DNA of 64,000 bases, from positions 62,001 through 126,000 of the forward strand of contig JAKCDC010000004.1 of assembly GCA_021838635.1 (NCBI GenBank). Reading direction: 5' to 3'. Under the pieces are notes generated by a model. It was not told where the DNA came from. It was given only the letters and a program-made list of their open reading frames with translations, and ran no database searches. Both the position numbers and the translations under genes were made by a program. The DNA comes from Pseudomonadota bacterium (GTDB taxonomy: Bacteria > Pseudomonadota > Gammaproteobacteria > Steroidobacterales > Steroidobacteraceae). Positions within the stretch are counted from its first letter, which is position 1; every line of letters begins with the position of its first letter. Shown here piece by piece: positions 1 through 10,400 of the stretch.

Positions 1-14
1 TTTCATCGTACGGG

Positions 15-752
15 ATGGCGATGGCCGAGGCTGTACTCACCGTCAGGAGTCTTACGGGCGTCGAGATGACGCTGCCGGTTGCAGGACCGGGAATGCGCAG
101 CTACGCATTTCTCATCGATTGGCAGATCCGCCTGCTCGGCGCGCTCGCCGTCCTGCTCATTGTCGTGCTGCTGCGCCTCCTGCCGGGGCTGCCTAAGCCG
201 TTTGCCGCGCATCTGCTGCTGGGCGGCGGCATCGTCTCGGTGCTGATTTATCTGCTATATCAGCCGGTTGCTGAAATCGTGACGCGAGGCCGCACCCCGG
301 GGCTACGCTCGGCCGGGGCACGGATCGTGACGCTGGAGGGCACCACGCCGGGTATAGGGCCGTTGCTGGTTCGCAACATTTTTAGACTGATCGATGCTCT
401 GCCGCTGTGTTATGTCGTCGGGCTGGTCACCTGCATGCTGACCGAGCAGCACGTCCGTCTCGGGGACATCGTGGCCGGCACGGTGATGGTGTGCGCGGCC
501 GAGGAGGCGGGGGGGCCGCTCGATCGGCTCGCGCTGCATGCCCAGCACAGCGCGCTGCCGCCCGATACCGCCGAGCTCGTGCATGACTTGCTTGGGCGCT
601 TCAATACTTTGGCGCCGGCGCAGCGCACCGCGCTCGCGCTCACAGTGCTGCGCAAGGTCGATCCGGACTTCGGCGCATCCGCGACGCCGCCCGAGGAGAG
701 TGTGCTGCGGGCGAGGCTGGAGGCGTTGCTTGGGCGTATCGAACGATCCTGA
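15..752 (+). CDS. RDD family integral membrane protein
   Basis: A 245-residue inner-membrane protein of the RDD family, whose biochemical role is mostly unknown (some members have been linked to ion or solute transport). The N-terminal region carries the Arg and Asp pair of the family (RSYAFLIDW, residues 28-36), followed by hydrophobic segments at about residues 38-58, 65-85 and 120-145, and the conserved RLGDIVAGT stretch near residue 150 that supplies the last Asp of the signature. The C-terminal 80 residues are soluble. The ATG at 15 is the first start visible; a second in-frame ATG follows at 21, and since only 14 bases lie upstream the true start cannot be fully tested. The stop overlaps the start of the SpoIIM-like gene, so the two are probably translationally coupled, a pairing common in proteobacteria next to MoxR/DUF58 genes that would lie to the left of this window. 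Confidence 0.9.
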   Translation: MAMAEAVLTVRSLTGVEMTLPVAGPGMRSYAFLIDWQIRLLGALAVLLIVVLLRLLPGLPKPFAAHLLLGGGIVSVLIYLLYQPVAEIVTRGRTPGLRSAGARIVTLEGTTPGIGPLLVRNIFRLIDALPLCYVVGLVTCMLTEQHVRLGDIVAGTVMVCAAEEAGGPLDRLALHAQHSALPPDTAELVHDLLGRFNTLAPAQRTALALTVLRKVDPDFGASATPPEESVLRARLEALLGRIERS

Positions 753-1722
753 GGCGGCGCTTTGGGTGCGCAAGCACGCCCCGCAGTGGCAGCAGCTCGC
801 GGCTGAAACCGCGGCGGCCGCGCACCACGCGCACCCGAGCGTCGAGCAAGCGCTGCGCACGCTCGGGGCCTACCGCACGCTCGCGCGTCATCTGGCCACG
901 GTACGCTCGCTGATGCCGGGCAGTCTGCCGGCGGCCGCGCTGGAGCGAACGTGCGCGCAGTTGCATACCGCCGTGAATCGCCCGAGGCACTTCGGTCGTG
1001 CCGAATGGCTGCGGATGGTGCGGGAGGACGTGCCCGCCGCGGCCGCGACCGTGCGGGTCACGACCCTGTGGCTCGCGGCGTTGCTCGTGGCGAGCGCAGG
1101 TGCCGGGTGGTGGCTGGTGAGCCGCTATCCGGAGCTCGTCAGCCTGATCGCCAGTCCGCAGATGATCGATGGTGTCGAGCATGGGCACCTGTGGACCTAC
1201 CAGATCCTCAACCTCGGGCCGCCAGCGCTGCTTTCGGCGCGGATTTTCTCCAACAACGTCATGGTCACGCTCGCAGCGTTCTGCTTCGGCACGCTGGTCG
1301 GCCTCGGGGCGTTCTACATGATCGCCTTCAATGGTCTGATGCTGGGAGGACTGCTCGCTTTTACGCACCAGCACGGCCTCGGACTCGGCCTGCTCAAATT
1401 CACCCTTGCGCACGGACCTGTGGAGCTGTCGGTGATGTGCCTGGCAGCCGCGGCCGGCACGGCACTCGGCGAGGCGCTCATCCGCCCCGGCGAGTTCACG
1501 CGCAGCGAGGCGCTGCGCCAGCGCGCCGCGCAGCTCGGCCCGCTGTTGCTGGCCTGTGCGCTGCTGTTGCTCGGGTCGGGGCTGATCGAAGGGTTCATCT
1601 CACCGCGGCCGCAGATCTCGATCCCGGTGCGCATCGGGATTGGCCTCGGCTACTGGACGCTGATGATGCTGTGGCTCACGGGGCGACTCTTCCGGCGCAC
1701 CCGACGGCCGGTCATTTCCTGA
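730..1722 (+). CDS. Stage II sporulation protein M (SpoIIM/DUF95) family membrane protein
   Basis: About 330 residues with a soluble N-terminal half and a multi-pass C-terminal half. The hallmark of the family is visible in the middle: an Asn-rich turn followed by hydrophobic helices (IFSNNVMVTLAAFCFGTLVG, then AFNGLMLGG). Members occur widely in non-sporulating bacteria and their function there is unknown; the name comes from the Bacillus protein. The reading frame is open further upstream into the RDD gene, but that upstream part translates into arginine-rich noise and is the wrong frame of the RDD gene. The TTG at 730 gives a 23-bp overlap with the RDD stop and starts just before the first family-like sequence, so I prefer it, without a clear ribosome-binding site. 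Family assignment is firm; the start is not. Confidence 0.85.
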   Translation: MGVSNDPEAALWVRKHAPQWQQLAAETAAAAHHAHPSVEQALRTLGAYRTLARHLATVRSLMPGSLPAAALERTCAQLHTAVNRPRHFGRAEWLRMVREDVPAAAATVRVTTLWLAALLVASAGAGWWLVSRYPELVSLIASPQMIDGVEHGHLWTYQILNLGPPALLSARIFSNNVMVTLAAFCFGTLVGLGAFYMIAFNGLMLGGLLAFTHQHGLGLGLLKFTLAHGPVELSVMCLAAAAGTALGEALIRPGEFTRSEALRQRAAQLGPLLLACALLLLGSGLIEGFISPRPQISIPVRIGIGLGYWTLMMLWLTGRLFRRTRRPVIS

Positions 1723-1724
1723 TG

Positions 1725-1749
1725 CGACACGCCGCGTGGCGGCGTGTCG
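1725..1749 (+). terminator. Perfect GC-rich stem-loop just after the SpoIIM-like stop codon
   Basis: Starting 2 bases after the stop at 1722, CGACACGCCG (1725-1734) pairs exactly with CGGCGTGTCG (1740-1749), and C1735 can pair with G1739 to leave a 3-base loop. No T run follows, so it is not a classical intrinsic terminator; it may stabilise the 3' end or act with Rho. Confidence 0.35.
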
Positions 1750-1977
1750 GCGCTGTCTCGCTGGATGCACGCGGGGAACGCGGTCCTGAGGTCCGGCCAC
1801 CCGCCGGGGGCCATTGAGCCGGGCTGCGGCCGCGTGCTCAAGGGCGTAACGCAGACTTGCTCCATTGGCGAGCACCATCTGCCCGCGCGGGTCATGTTGC
1901 GTGTTGACGGCTACACCACCGTGGCGCAGTACGCCTGCTACGATGTGCCGGTGAGTATCCAGGTGCCGGCGGCCTGA
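1744..1977 (+). CDS. Small hypothetical protein, doubtful
   Basis: An open frame of 77 codons with a GTG start, sitting between the SpoIIM-like gene and the end of the oppositely oriented DUF3683 gene. In its favour, the third codon positions are strongly G/C-biased like the neighbouring genes, and the C-terminal half reads like alternating beta-strand sequence (VMLRVDGYTTVAQYACYDV) with several cysteines. Against it, the GTG lies inside the stem-loop described at 1725-1749, there is no ribosome-binding site, and I recognise no family. Internal starts near 1768 (ATG) or later are possible. Treat as unproven. Confidence 0.3.
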   Translation: MSALSRWMHAGNAVLRSGHPPGAIEPGCGRVLKGVTQTCSIGEHHLPARVMLRVDGYTTVAQYACYDVPVSIQVPAA

Positions 1978-1993
1978 GAGCCGCCGCGCGCAT

Positions 1994-4900
1994 TTACACC
2001 AGGACGCGCTCGATGCCGCCGTTGTTGGCGCGCGCCACGTACTCGGCCATCCAGTTCTCCCCGAGGATATGTTTGGCAATCTCGACCACGATGTAGTCCG
2101 CGTCGAGATCGGCATCCTCGTTGTAGCGCTTCAGTCCCTGCAAGCAGGAAGGGCAGGAGGTGAGGATCTTGACGCGCTCGGCGCCGGCCGCACGCAGTTG
2201 CGCGGCGCCGCTGCGTACCTCCTCTTCCTTGCGAAACCGCACCTGCGTCGACACGTCGGGACGGGTGATGGCGAGTGTTCCGGACTCCCCGCAGCATCGG
2301 TCGTTTTTCTCGATGTGCCCATTGCGTGCTTCGTTGATCAGCGCGTTGACCACCTTCAGTGGGTCGTGCTGCTTGATCGGTGAATGGCACGGGTCGTGGT
2401 ACATGTAGCGCGTGCCGGTGACGCCCTCGAGCTGCACGCCCTTTTCCATCAGGTATTCGTGGATGTCGATGATGCGCGAGCCGGGGAAAATCTCCTCGAA
2501 CTTGTAGCTCTGTAGCTGGTCGTAGCAGGTCCCGCAGCTGACCACTACGGTGCGGATGTCGAGGTAGTTGAGCGTGTTGGCCACGCGGTGAAAGAGCACC
2601 CGGTTGTCCGTGGTGATCTTCTCCGCTTTGTCGAACTGGCCGGCGCCGCGTTGCGGATAGCCGCAGCAGAGATATCCCGGCGGCAGTACGGTCTGCACCC
2701 CGACGTGCCAGAGCATGGCCTGGGTGGCGAGCCCGACCTGGGAGAACAGCCGCTCAGACCCGCAGCCGGGGAAGTAGAACACCGCTTCGGTGTCGCTCGA
2801 GGTGCTCGCCGGGTTGCGAATCACCGGGACATAGGCGGCATTCTCGATGTCGAGCAGCGCCCGGGCCGTCTTCTTAGGCAGCCCGCCCGGCATCTTCTTG
2901 TTGACGAAATGCACCACCTGCTCACGCACCGCCGGCCGGCCGGTGGTGGCCGGCGGGTGCTGGGTCTGGGCGCGGGCCACGCCTTTCAGCAGCCGGTTGC
3001 CGAGCCGCTGTGCCTTGTATCCCCACCCGATCATCGCCTTGCGGGTCAGGCGGATGGTCTCCGGGGAGGTGGCGTTGAGGAAGAACATCGAGGCCGCCGT
3101 GCCGGCGTTGAACCGCCGCTTGCCCATGCGCCGCAGCAGGTCGCGCATGGCCATTGAGACATCGCCGAAATCGATGTCGACCGGACAGGGCGTCACGCAC
3201 TTGTGGCACACCGTGCAGTGGTCGCCGACGTCGGCAAATTCGTCCCAATGGCGCAGGCTGACGCCGCGGCGGGTCTGCTCCTCGTAGAGGAAAGCCTCGA
3301 TCAGCAGCGAGGTGGCAAGGATTTTGTTGCGTGGGCTGTAGAGCAGGTTTGCGCGCGGTACGTGCGTGGCGCATACCGGCTTGCACTTGCCGCAGCGCAG
3401 GCAGTCCTTGATCGAATCGGCGATTGTTCCGATCGCCGACTGCTGCATGATCAGCGACTCGTGCCCGAGCAGGTTGAAGCTCGGCGTGTAGGCATTGGAC
3501 AGATCCGCCCCCGGCAGCAGTTTGCCGCGGTTGAAACGGCCCTGCGGATCGATGCGCTGCTTGTACTGGCGAAACTCCCGAGTTTCCTCCTCGTGCAGGA
3601 ACTCGAGTTTGGTGATGCCTATGCCATGCTCGCCGGAGATGACCCCATCGAGCCGCCGCGCGATGCCCATGATGCGCGCAACGGCGGCGGTGGCCGACTG
3701 CAGCATCTCATAATCGTCCGAATTGACCGGAATATTGGTGTGCACATTGCCGTCGCCGGCGTGCATGTGCAAAGCCACGAATACACGCCCGCGCAGGATC
3801 CGCTTGTGCGTCTCCTCGCAGGCCTTGATGACAGGGGCGAACACGCCGCCGCCGAAGATCTGCCGCAGAGGCGCGCGCAGCTCGCGCTTCCATGAGATGC
3901 GGATCGTGCGGTCCTGCAGCGCCTCGAATACCCGCACGCCCCGGGAGCGCGCGGCGCACTCGCGCAGCTGCTCGGGCGGTACGTCGTTGCCCAGGTGCGC
4001 CAGCGTCTCAATCGCATCAACGAGCGGCAGGTCCATGTGTGTGAGCAGCCAGTGCCAGCGCCTGCGCGTCAGGGCCAACAAGCGGCGGGTTTGCTCGATG
4101 CGCTCGCCGATCACCTCCTCGTAAGGGAGGTTGGCGACTTCCGGGTCATCGCTGCGTGCCAGCGGGAGCTTCGCATCGAATAGTCGCTCGAGGGCCTCGG
4201 TCAGCGCCAGCTTGTTGGCGATCGAGAACTCGATGTTGATCCTCTCGATTTCATCGGTGTACTCGCCCATCCGCTCGAGCGGCAGCACCACGTCCTCGTT
4301 GATCTTGAATGCGTTGGTGTGGCGTGCGATTGCCGCGGTTCGCGAGCGGTCGAGCCAGAACGTGCGGCGCGACTCGGCGCTGACTGCGGTGAAGCCCTCG
4401 CCGGTGCGGGCATTGGCGATGCGCACCACCGCCGAGGCGGCAGCGGCCACCTCGGACTCCTCGTCGCCGACGATATCCCCGAACAGGGCCATTTTGGGGA
4501 ACGCGCCACGCTTGGACTTGGTCGTGTAACCGACGGCCCGCAAATAACGCTCATCGAGGTGCTCGAGGCCGGCGAGCTGCACGCCGCGCGGCGCCAGGCT
4601 CTCCAGATACTGCTTGATCTCGACAATGGACGGAACAGCATCACGGGCCTGGCCGAAGAACTCCAGGCACACCGTGCGCGTATACTTCGGACTGCGGTGC
4701 AGCACCCAGCGCGCGCACGTGATCAGCCCGTCGCAGCCCTCTTTCTGCACACCGGGCAGGCCACCGAGAAACTTATCGGTGACGTCCTTGCCGAGGCCCA
4801 CCTTGCGGAAGCGGCGTCCGGGAACGCACAGCCGCTCGCGGCGCAGTTCCGGCGCGCTCTCCGGGGGATGGCGCCCGTCTCTCCACACCAGCTCGAACTC

Positions 4901-5947
4901 GGCGGTCTCGACATCGTGAATCTTGCCGCGATTGTGGCCGATACGGGTGACTTCGAGCCAATTCCCGTCGCAGTCGACCATGCGCCACCAGGCGAGATTG
5001 TCGACCGCTGTGCCCCACAGCACCGCCTTCTTGCCGCCGGCATTCATCGCGATGTTGCCGCCGATGCACGAGGCGTCCGCCGAGGTCGGATCGACCGCGA
5101 ACACCAGCCCGGCGGCTGCGGCCGCGTTGGCGACGCGGCGCGTCACGACGCCCGCCTCGGTAAAGACGGTCGGTATGGGCTGCTCGCAGCCCGGCAGTGC
5201 TCGCGTTTCGACCGGGCCGAGGTGCTCCAGCTTCTCAGTGTTGATCACCGCCGAGAGCGGCGTCAGCGGTACGACGCCGCCGGTGTAACCCGTGCCGCCG
5301 CCGCGCGCAATGACGGTCAGTCCGAGTTCGACGCACTCGCGCACCAACGCCGGGATCTGCGCTTCGCAATCCGGCGTGAGCACGACGAAGGGGTACTCCA
5401 CACGCCAGTCGGTCGCGTCCGTGACATGCGAGACGCGCGCGTAGGCGTCAAAGCGAATGTTGTCGGAGCGCGTATGGCGGCGCAGCGCGCGCAGCGTGCG
5501 CCGGCGCAGCACGCCCCATGAGGTAAAATCCTGCTCGAAAGCCTGTACGGCGCGGCGGGCCGCGGCGAGCAGCTCTCCGACCAGCTCGAAGCGCTCGCCC
5601 TGCTCGGCGCCGCGCCGCGTATCAATGGCGGTGAGCCGGTGATGCAGCGCCTGGATCAGCAGTCGGCGGCGGCGCGCGTTCTCCAGCAGATCGTCCTGCA
5701 GGTAGGGGTTGCGGCGCACCACCCAGATGTCCCCGAGCACCTCGTAGAGCATGCGTGCGGAACGACCGGTACGCCGCTCCCCGCGCAGCTCCCCGATGAT
5801 GTTCCAGAAACGCTCCCCCAGCAGGCGCACCACGATCTCGCGGTCGGAGAACGAGGTGTAGTTGTATGGAATCTCGCGCAGCCGCGCCGGCTCCCCCGGG
5901 CGTGCCGGCGCGGAGCGCTCAACCGTGCTGATCGCTTCAGTGTTCAT
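1994..5947 (-). CDS. DUF3683 FAD-linked oxidase fused to Fe-S and cysteine-rich (CCG) domains
   Basis: A 1317-residue multidomain redox protein. In order: an N-terminal DUF3683 region (about 1-170); a PCMH-type FAD-binding domain ([11 protein letters not shown] near 216 and [15 protein letters not shown] near 290); the FAD-oxidase C-terminal region, with a metal/active-site-like stretch [12 protein letters not shown] near 730; two 4Fe-4S clusters ([14 protein letters not shown] near 850 and [12 protein letters not shown] near 915); and two cysteine-rich CCG repeats ([10 protein letters not shown] near 1060 with CCGYPQRG, then [15 protein letters not shown] and RCCGESG). This is the layout of D-2-hydroxyacid/D-lactate dehydrogenases of the GlpC/LldE/Dld kind joined in one chain, so it probably oxidises a 2-hydroxy acid and passes electrons to quinone or a partner. 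The substrate is unknown. It follows gltD by 30 bp on the same strand and is probably co-transcribed with gltBD. Confidence 0.85.
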   Translation of the reverse strand: MNTEAISTVERSAPARPGEPARLREIPYNYTSFSDREIVVRLLGERFWNIIGELRGERRTGRSARMLYEVLGDIWVVRRNPYLQDDLLENARRRRLLIQALHHRLTAIDTRRGAEQGERFELVGELLAAARRAVQAFEQDFTSWGVLRRRTLRALRRHTRSDNIRFDAYARVSHVTDATDWRVEYPFVVLTPDCEAQIPALVRECVELGLTVIARGGGTGYTGGVVPLTPLSAVINTEKLEHLGPVETRALPGCEQPIPTVFTEAGVVTRRVANAAAAAGLVFAVDPTSADASCIGGNIAMNAGGKKAVLWGTAVDNLAWWRMVDCDGNWLEVTRIGHNRGKIHDVETAEFELVWRDGRHPPESAPELRRERLCVPGRRFRKVGLGKDVTDKFLGGLPGVQKEGCDGLITCARWVLHRSPKYTRTVCLEFFGQARDAVPSIVEIKQYLESLAPRGVQLAGLEHLDERYLRAVGYTTKSKRGAFPKMALFGDIVGDEESEVAAAASAVVRIANARTGEGFTAVSAESRRTFWLDRSRTAAIARHTNAFKINEDVVLPLERMGEYTDEIERINIEFSIANKLALTEALERLFDAKLPLARSDDPEVANLPYEEVIGERIEQTRRLLALTRRRWHWLLTHMDLPLVDAIETLAHLGNDVPPEQLRECAARSRGVRVFEALQDRTIRISWKRELRAPLRQIFGGGVFAPVIKACEETHKRILRGRVFVALHMHAGDGNVHTNIPVNSDDYEMLQSATAAVARIMGIARRLDGVISGEHGIGITKLEFLHEEETREFRQYKQRIDPQGRFNRGKLLPGADLSNAYTPSFNLLGHESLIMQQSAIGTIADSIKDCLRCGKCKPVCATHVPRANLLYSPRNKILATSLLIEAFLYEEQTRRGVSLRHWDEFADVGDHCTVCHKCVTPCPVDIDFGDVSMAMRDLLRRMGKRRFNAGTAASMFFLNATSPETIRLTRKAMIGWGYKAQRLGNRLLKGVARAQTQHPPATTGRPAVREQVVHFVNKKMPGGLPKKTARALLDIENAAYVPVIRNPASTSSDTEAVFYFPGCGSERLFSQVGLATQAMLWHVGVQTVLPPGYLCCGYPQRGAGQFDKAEKITTDNRVLFHRVANTLNYLDIRTVVVSCGTCYDQLQSYKFEEIFPGSRIIDIHEYLMEKGVQLEGVTGTRYMYHDPCHSPIKQHDPLKVVNALINEARNGHIEKNDRCCGESGTLAITRPDVSTQVRFRKEEEVRSGAAQLRAAGAERVKILTSCPSCLQGLKRYNEDADLDADYIVVEIAKHILGENWMAEYVARANNGGIERVLV

Positions 5948-5977
5948 CGCGTGCGCAATCCTGCGATCGGTGCGTCC

Positions 5978-7462
5978 TCAAGGCAAGTCGGTGCTGCCCA
6001 TCAGGTAGCGGTCGCACTCGCGCGCCGCGCCCCGGCCCTCGTTGATCGCCCAGACCACCAGGCTTTGCCCGCGCCGGCAGTCGCCGGCGGCGAATACTCC
6101 GGGGATGCTGGTGGCGAACGCGCCGTATTCGGCAGCCACGTTCGAGCGTGGGTCGGTGGCAATGCCGAGCTCCGTCAGCAGGGCCTGCTCCGGACCGAGA
6201 AATCCCAGCGCAAGCAGCACGAGGTCGGCGGGAATTTCCGCTTCACTGCCGGGCACCTCGACCGGCCGCATCCGGCCCTCGCCATCGCGCTGCCAGGTGA
6301 TCTGCACAGTGGTCAGGGACTGTACACCGCGCTCGGCGTCGCCGTTGAACTGCTTGACGGTGGTGACGTAGGCACGCGGATCGGTGCCGAATACCGCCGC
6401 GGCCTCCTCCTGGCCGTAGTCGAGCTTGTAGACCTTCGGCCACTCCGGCCAGGGGTTGTCCGCAGCGCGCTCCATCGGCGGCTGCGGCATGATCTCCAGC
6501 TGGCGCAGGCTCTTGCAACCCTGCCGCATCGCCGTCGCGACGCAGTCGGTCCCCGTGTCGCCGCCGCCGATGACAATAACGTGCTTGCCAGCGGCGTGTA
6601 CGGTGGTGCGCTCGGGCGCCGAATCGAGCACCGCCTGGGTGCTGGCCGTGAGGTATTCCATTGCCAGGTGCACTCCCCGCAGCTTGCGGTTCGGTACGCC
6701 AAGGTCGCGTGGCTGCGTCGCCCCGGTGCACAGTACGATGGCATCGAAGTCCTTGCGCAGCAGCTGCGCCTCGACGTTCTCCCCGACGTGCGCATTGCAC
6801 ACGAATTTCACACCCTCGCGCTCCATCAACTGAATGCGCCGCAGCACGACGTTATTCTTGTCGAGCTTCATGTTTGGGATGCCGTACATGAGGAGTCCGC
6901 CCGGGCGGTTGTCGCGCTCGAGGACCGTGACGCTGTGACCGGCCGCATTGAGTTGCGCGGCGGCGGCGAGGCCGGCCGGACCTGACCCGATGACCACGAC
7001 CCGCTTGCCGGTGCGTTGAACCTCGGTGCGCGGGGCAATCCATCCCTGGTCCCAGCCCTCATCGGCGAGCGCCGCCTCGATGGTCTTGATGGCCACCGGC
7101 GGCTCGTTGATACCGAGCACGCAGGAGCCTTCGCACGGCGCCGGGCAGACCCGTCCGGTGAACTCCGGGAAGTTGTTCGTCTTCAGCAGCCGCTCGAGCG
7201 CCTCGCGCCACAGGCCGCGGTAGACCAAGTCGTTCCACTCCGGTACCAGGTTGTGCAGCGGGCAGCCTGAGGCCATGCCCGAAACCAGCGTGCCGGTGTG
7301 GCAGAACGGTACGCCGCAATCCATGCAGCGGGCGGCCTGGTTGCGCAGGCGCTTCTCGTCCATGTGGTGATGAAACTCGTCCCAATCACGCACGCGCTCG
7401 AGCGGCGCGCGGTCCACCGGGAGCTCACGCAGATATTCGATGAATCCAGTCGGCTTGCCCAT
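5978..7462 (-). CDS. gltD: Glutamate synthase (NADPH) small subunit
   Basis: The 494-residue beta subunit of NADPH-glutamate synthase, which takes electrons from NADPH through FAD and Fe-S clusters and feeds them to GltB for reductive transfer of the glutamine amide to 2-oxoglutarate. The N-terminal region shows the cysteine clusters of the family (CMDCGVPFC and CPLHNLVPEW, then CPAPCEGSC). It is followed by the FAD-binding fold (VIGSGPAGLAAAAQLNAAG, RPGGLLMYGIP) and the NADPH-binding fold (VIGGGDTGTDCVATAMRQG). Length is typical. The ATG at 7462 lies 20 bp after the gltB stop, so the two form an operon. E. coli has the same gltBD order. Confidence 0.96.
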   Translation of the reverse strand: MGKPTGFIEYLRELPVDRAPLERVRDWDEFHHHMDEKRLRNQAARCMDCGVPFCHTGTLVSGMASGCPLHNLVPEWNDLVYRGLWREALERLLKTNNFPEFTGRVCPAPCEGSCVLGINEPPVAIKTIEAALADEGWDQGWIAPRTEVQRTGKRVVVIGSGPAGLAAAAQLNAAGHSVTVLERDNRPGGLLMYGIPNMKLDKNNVVLRRIQLMEREGVKFVCNAHVGENVEAQLLRKDFDAIVLCTGATQPRDLGVPNRKLRGVHLAMEYLTASTQAVLDSAPERTTVHAAGKHVIVIGGGDTGTDCVATAMRQGCKSLRQLEIMPQPPMERAADNPWPEWPKVYKLDYGQEEAAAVFGTDPRAYVTTVKQFNGDAERGVQSLTTVQITWQRDGEGRMRPVEVPGSEAEIPADLVLLALGFLGPEQALLTELGIATDPRSNVAAEYGAFATSIPGVFAAGDCRRGQSLVVWAINEGRGAARECDRYLMGSTDLP

Positions 7463-7482
7463 CGGGTTCTCGGGTGTGTCTG

Positions 7483-10400
7483 TCAGTTTCCGCCGACGCG
7501 CGCCAGATCGCGCGCGTTTTCCTCGAAGGCCACCATCACGGCCTCCTCGCCACTCAGTCCCTGACTGTGCGCGCGCTGCAGCGAGGCGATGACGCGCTTG
7601 TAGTCCTTGGGCACCACGGCAACGAAGCGCGAGACAAGTCGCGTCCAGTTCTCCAGCACGTAGCGCGCTCGGGCACTGCCGGTGTACTCGCGGTGACGCT
7701 CGATCATGCCGCGGACCCGCTCGATCTGCTCGGGATCCTCCAGCGGCTCCAGGCTCACCATCTGCTTGTTGAGGTGCGCGGGGAATTCGCCGGCCTCATC
7801 GAGCACGTAGGCGATGCCGCCGGACATCCCGGCGCCGAAGTTCCGACCGGTCGGGCCGAGCACCACCACGTGACCGCCCGTCATGTACTCGCAGCCGTGA
7901 TCCCCGACCGCCTCGACCACCGCGTCCGCGCCGCTGTTGCGCACCGCGAAGCGCTCACCGGCCATGCCGCAGACGTACGCCTCGCCGGCGGTGGCGCCGT
8001 AGAGGCCGACGTTGCCGATGATGATGTTCGACTCCGGCGCGAACGGGGAGCCGGTGGGCGGGAACACGATGATGCGGCCGCCGGAGAGGCCCTTGCCGAC
8101 GTGATCATTGGCGTCGCCCTCCAGCACGAACGTCATCCCACGCGGCATGAACGCCCCGAAGCTCTGCCCGGCGGTGCCCTTGAAGTGGATGCGGATCGTG
8201 TTCTCGGGCAAGCCCTGCGGGCCGTGTCGGCGCGTCACCTCGCTGCCGGTGATCGTGCCGACCACGCGGTTGACGTTGCGAATCGTCAGCTCGGCGCGCA
8301 CCGGTTCGCCCCGCTCGATCGCCGGGGCACACAGCGGCAGTAACGTCGTCATGTCGAGCGACTTGTCGATCCCGTGGTCCTGAGCGATCTGGCGGAAGCG
8401 GCCGACTTCCTCCCCCACATCCGGCTGATAGAGGATGTGGCTGAAGTCAAAGCCCTTGGTTTTCCAGTGCCCAATGGCCTTCTTCGGCCGCAGCCGATCG
8501 ACCCGGCCGATCATTTCATCGACGGTGCGAAAGCCAAGTTCGGCCATGATCTCGCGCACGTCCTGGGCGATGAACTGCATGAAATTGATCACCTGCTCGG
8601 GCGTGCCGGCGAACTTCTCGCGCAGGCGCGGATCCTGGGTGGCGACGCCCGCCGGGCAGGTGTTCAGGTGGCAGACGCGCATCAGGATGCAGCCCATCGC
8701 CACCAGCGGCGCGGTGGCGAAGCCGAATTCCTCGGCGCCGAGCAGCGCCGCGATCACGACGTCGCGTCCGGTCTTCAGCTGCCCGTCCGCCTCGATGGTG
8801 ATGCGGCTGCGCAGATTGTTCAGCACCAGTGTCTGGTGCGCCTCGGCGACGCCGAGTTCCCAGGGCAGACCCGCGTGGGTGATCGAAGTCTGCGGCGAGG
8901 CGCCGGTGCCGCCGTCATGGCCGCTGATCAGGACCACATCGGCGTGCGCCTTCGCGACGCCGGCAGCGATTGTGCCAACACCGATTTCAGAGACCAGTTT
9001 CACGCTGATGCGCGCGTGGTGGTTGGCGTTCTTCAGGTCATGGATCAGCTCGGCGAGATCCTCGATCGAGTAGATGTCGTGGTGCGGGGGCGGGGAGATC
9101 AGTCCCACCCCGGCGGTGGTGTGGCGGGTCTTGGCGATCCACGGATAGACCTTAGTGCCGGGTAACTGCCCGCCCTCGCCGGGCTTGGCGCCCTGGGCCA
9201 TCTTGATCTGCAGTTCCTTGGCGTTCACCAGATACTGGCTGGTCACGCCGAAGCGGCCCGAGGCGACCTGTTTGATGGCGCTCGCCTTGGAGTCGCCGTT
9301 TGGCAGCGGCGCGTAGCGGGCCGGATCCTCCCCGCCCTCCCCGGTGTTGCTCTTGCCGCCGATGCGATTCATGGCGATCGCGAGCGTCTCGTGCGCCTCC
9401 TTGCTGATCGAGCCGTAGGACATCGCGCCGGTCTTGAAGCGCTTGAGGATGTTCTCTACCGGCTCGACTTCCTCGATCGGCACCCGCTCGAACGGCACGA
9501 ACTCAAGCAGGCCGCGCAGCGTGGCCAGATGCTCGGTCTGATCATCGATCAGGCGTGCGTACGACTTGTAGGTCGCATAGCTGCCAGTGCGTACTGCTTT
9601 TTGCAGCCGGTGGATCGACTCGGGGTTGAATAGGTGATGCTCGCCATCCGCGCGCCACTGATACTGCCCGCCGGTGTCGAGTGTCTGGTCGCTCTTGTGC
9701 GCCGCGAAGGCGGCGCGGTGGCGCTGCAGCACTTCCTGCGCGATGGTCTCCATGCCGATGCCGCCGATGCGCGAGGCAGTCCAGGTGAAGTACTGGTCGA
9801 TGACGTCCTGGCGCAGACCGACCGCCTCGAACACCTGGGCGCCGTGATAGCTCTGCATTGCCGAGATGCCCATCTTCGACATGATCTTGACCACGCCCTT
9901 GGTGGCTGCCTTGACGAAGTTCTTGCAGGCGAGTGTGGTGTCGATCTGGGTGATCAGGCCGTCGCGGATCAACTGCTCGAGTGTTTCGAACGCGAGGTAC
10001 GGATTGATCGCCGAACAGCCGTAGCCGATGAGCAGCGCGAAGTGATGCACCTCGCGCGCCTCGCCGGTCTCCAGCACGATGCTCACCCGGGTGCGCAGGC
10101 CCTCGCGAATCAGATAATGATGCAGCCCGCTCAGGGCGAGCAGTGCCGGCACCGCGGCGAAGTCGCGCGAGACTCCGCGGTCACTGAGGATCAGGACGTT
10201 GACTTCCTCGTCCTCGATCATGCGCCGCGCCGCCAGGCACAGTTCTTCCATCGACTTGATCAGGCCCTTCTCCCCGCGCGTGGCGCGGAAGAGGATCGAG
10301 AGCACTCCGACCTTCAGCCCCGGCAGTGACATCCGCCGCACCCGTGCGAATTGCTCGTTAGTGAGGATCGGTCCGGACAGCTCGAGCCGGCGGCAGTCAG

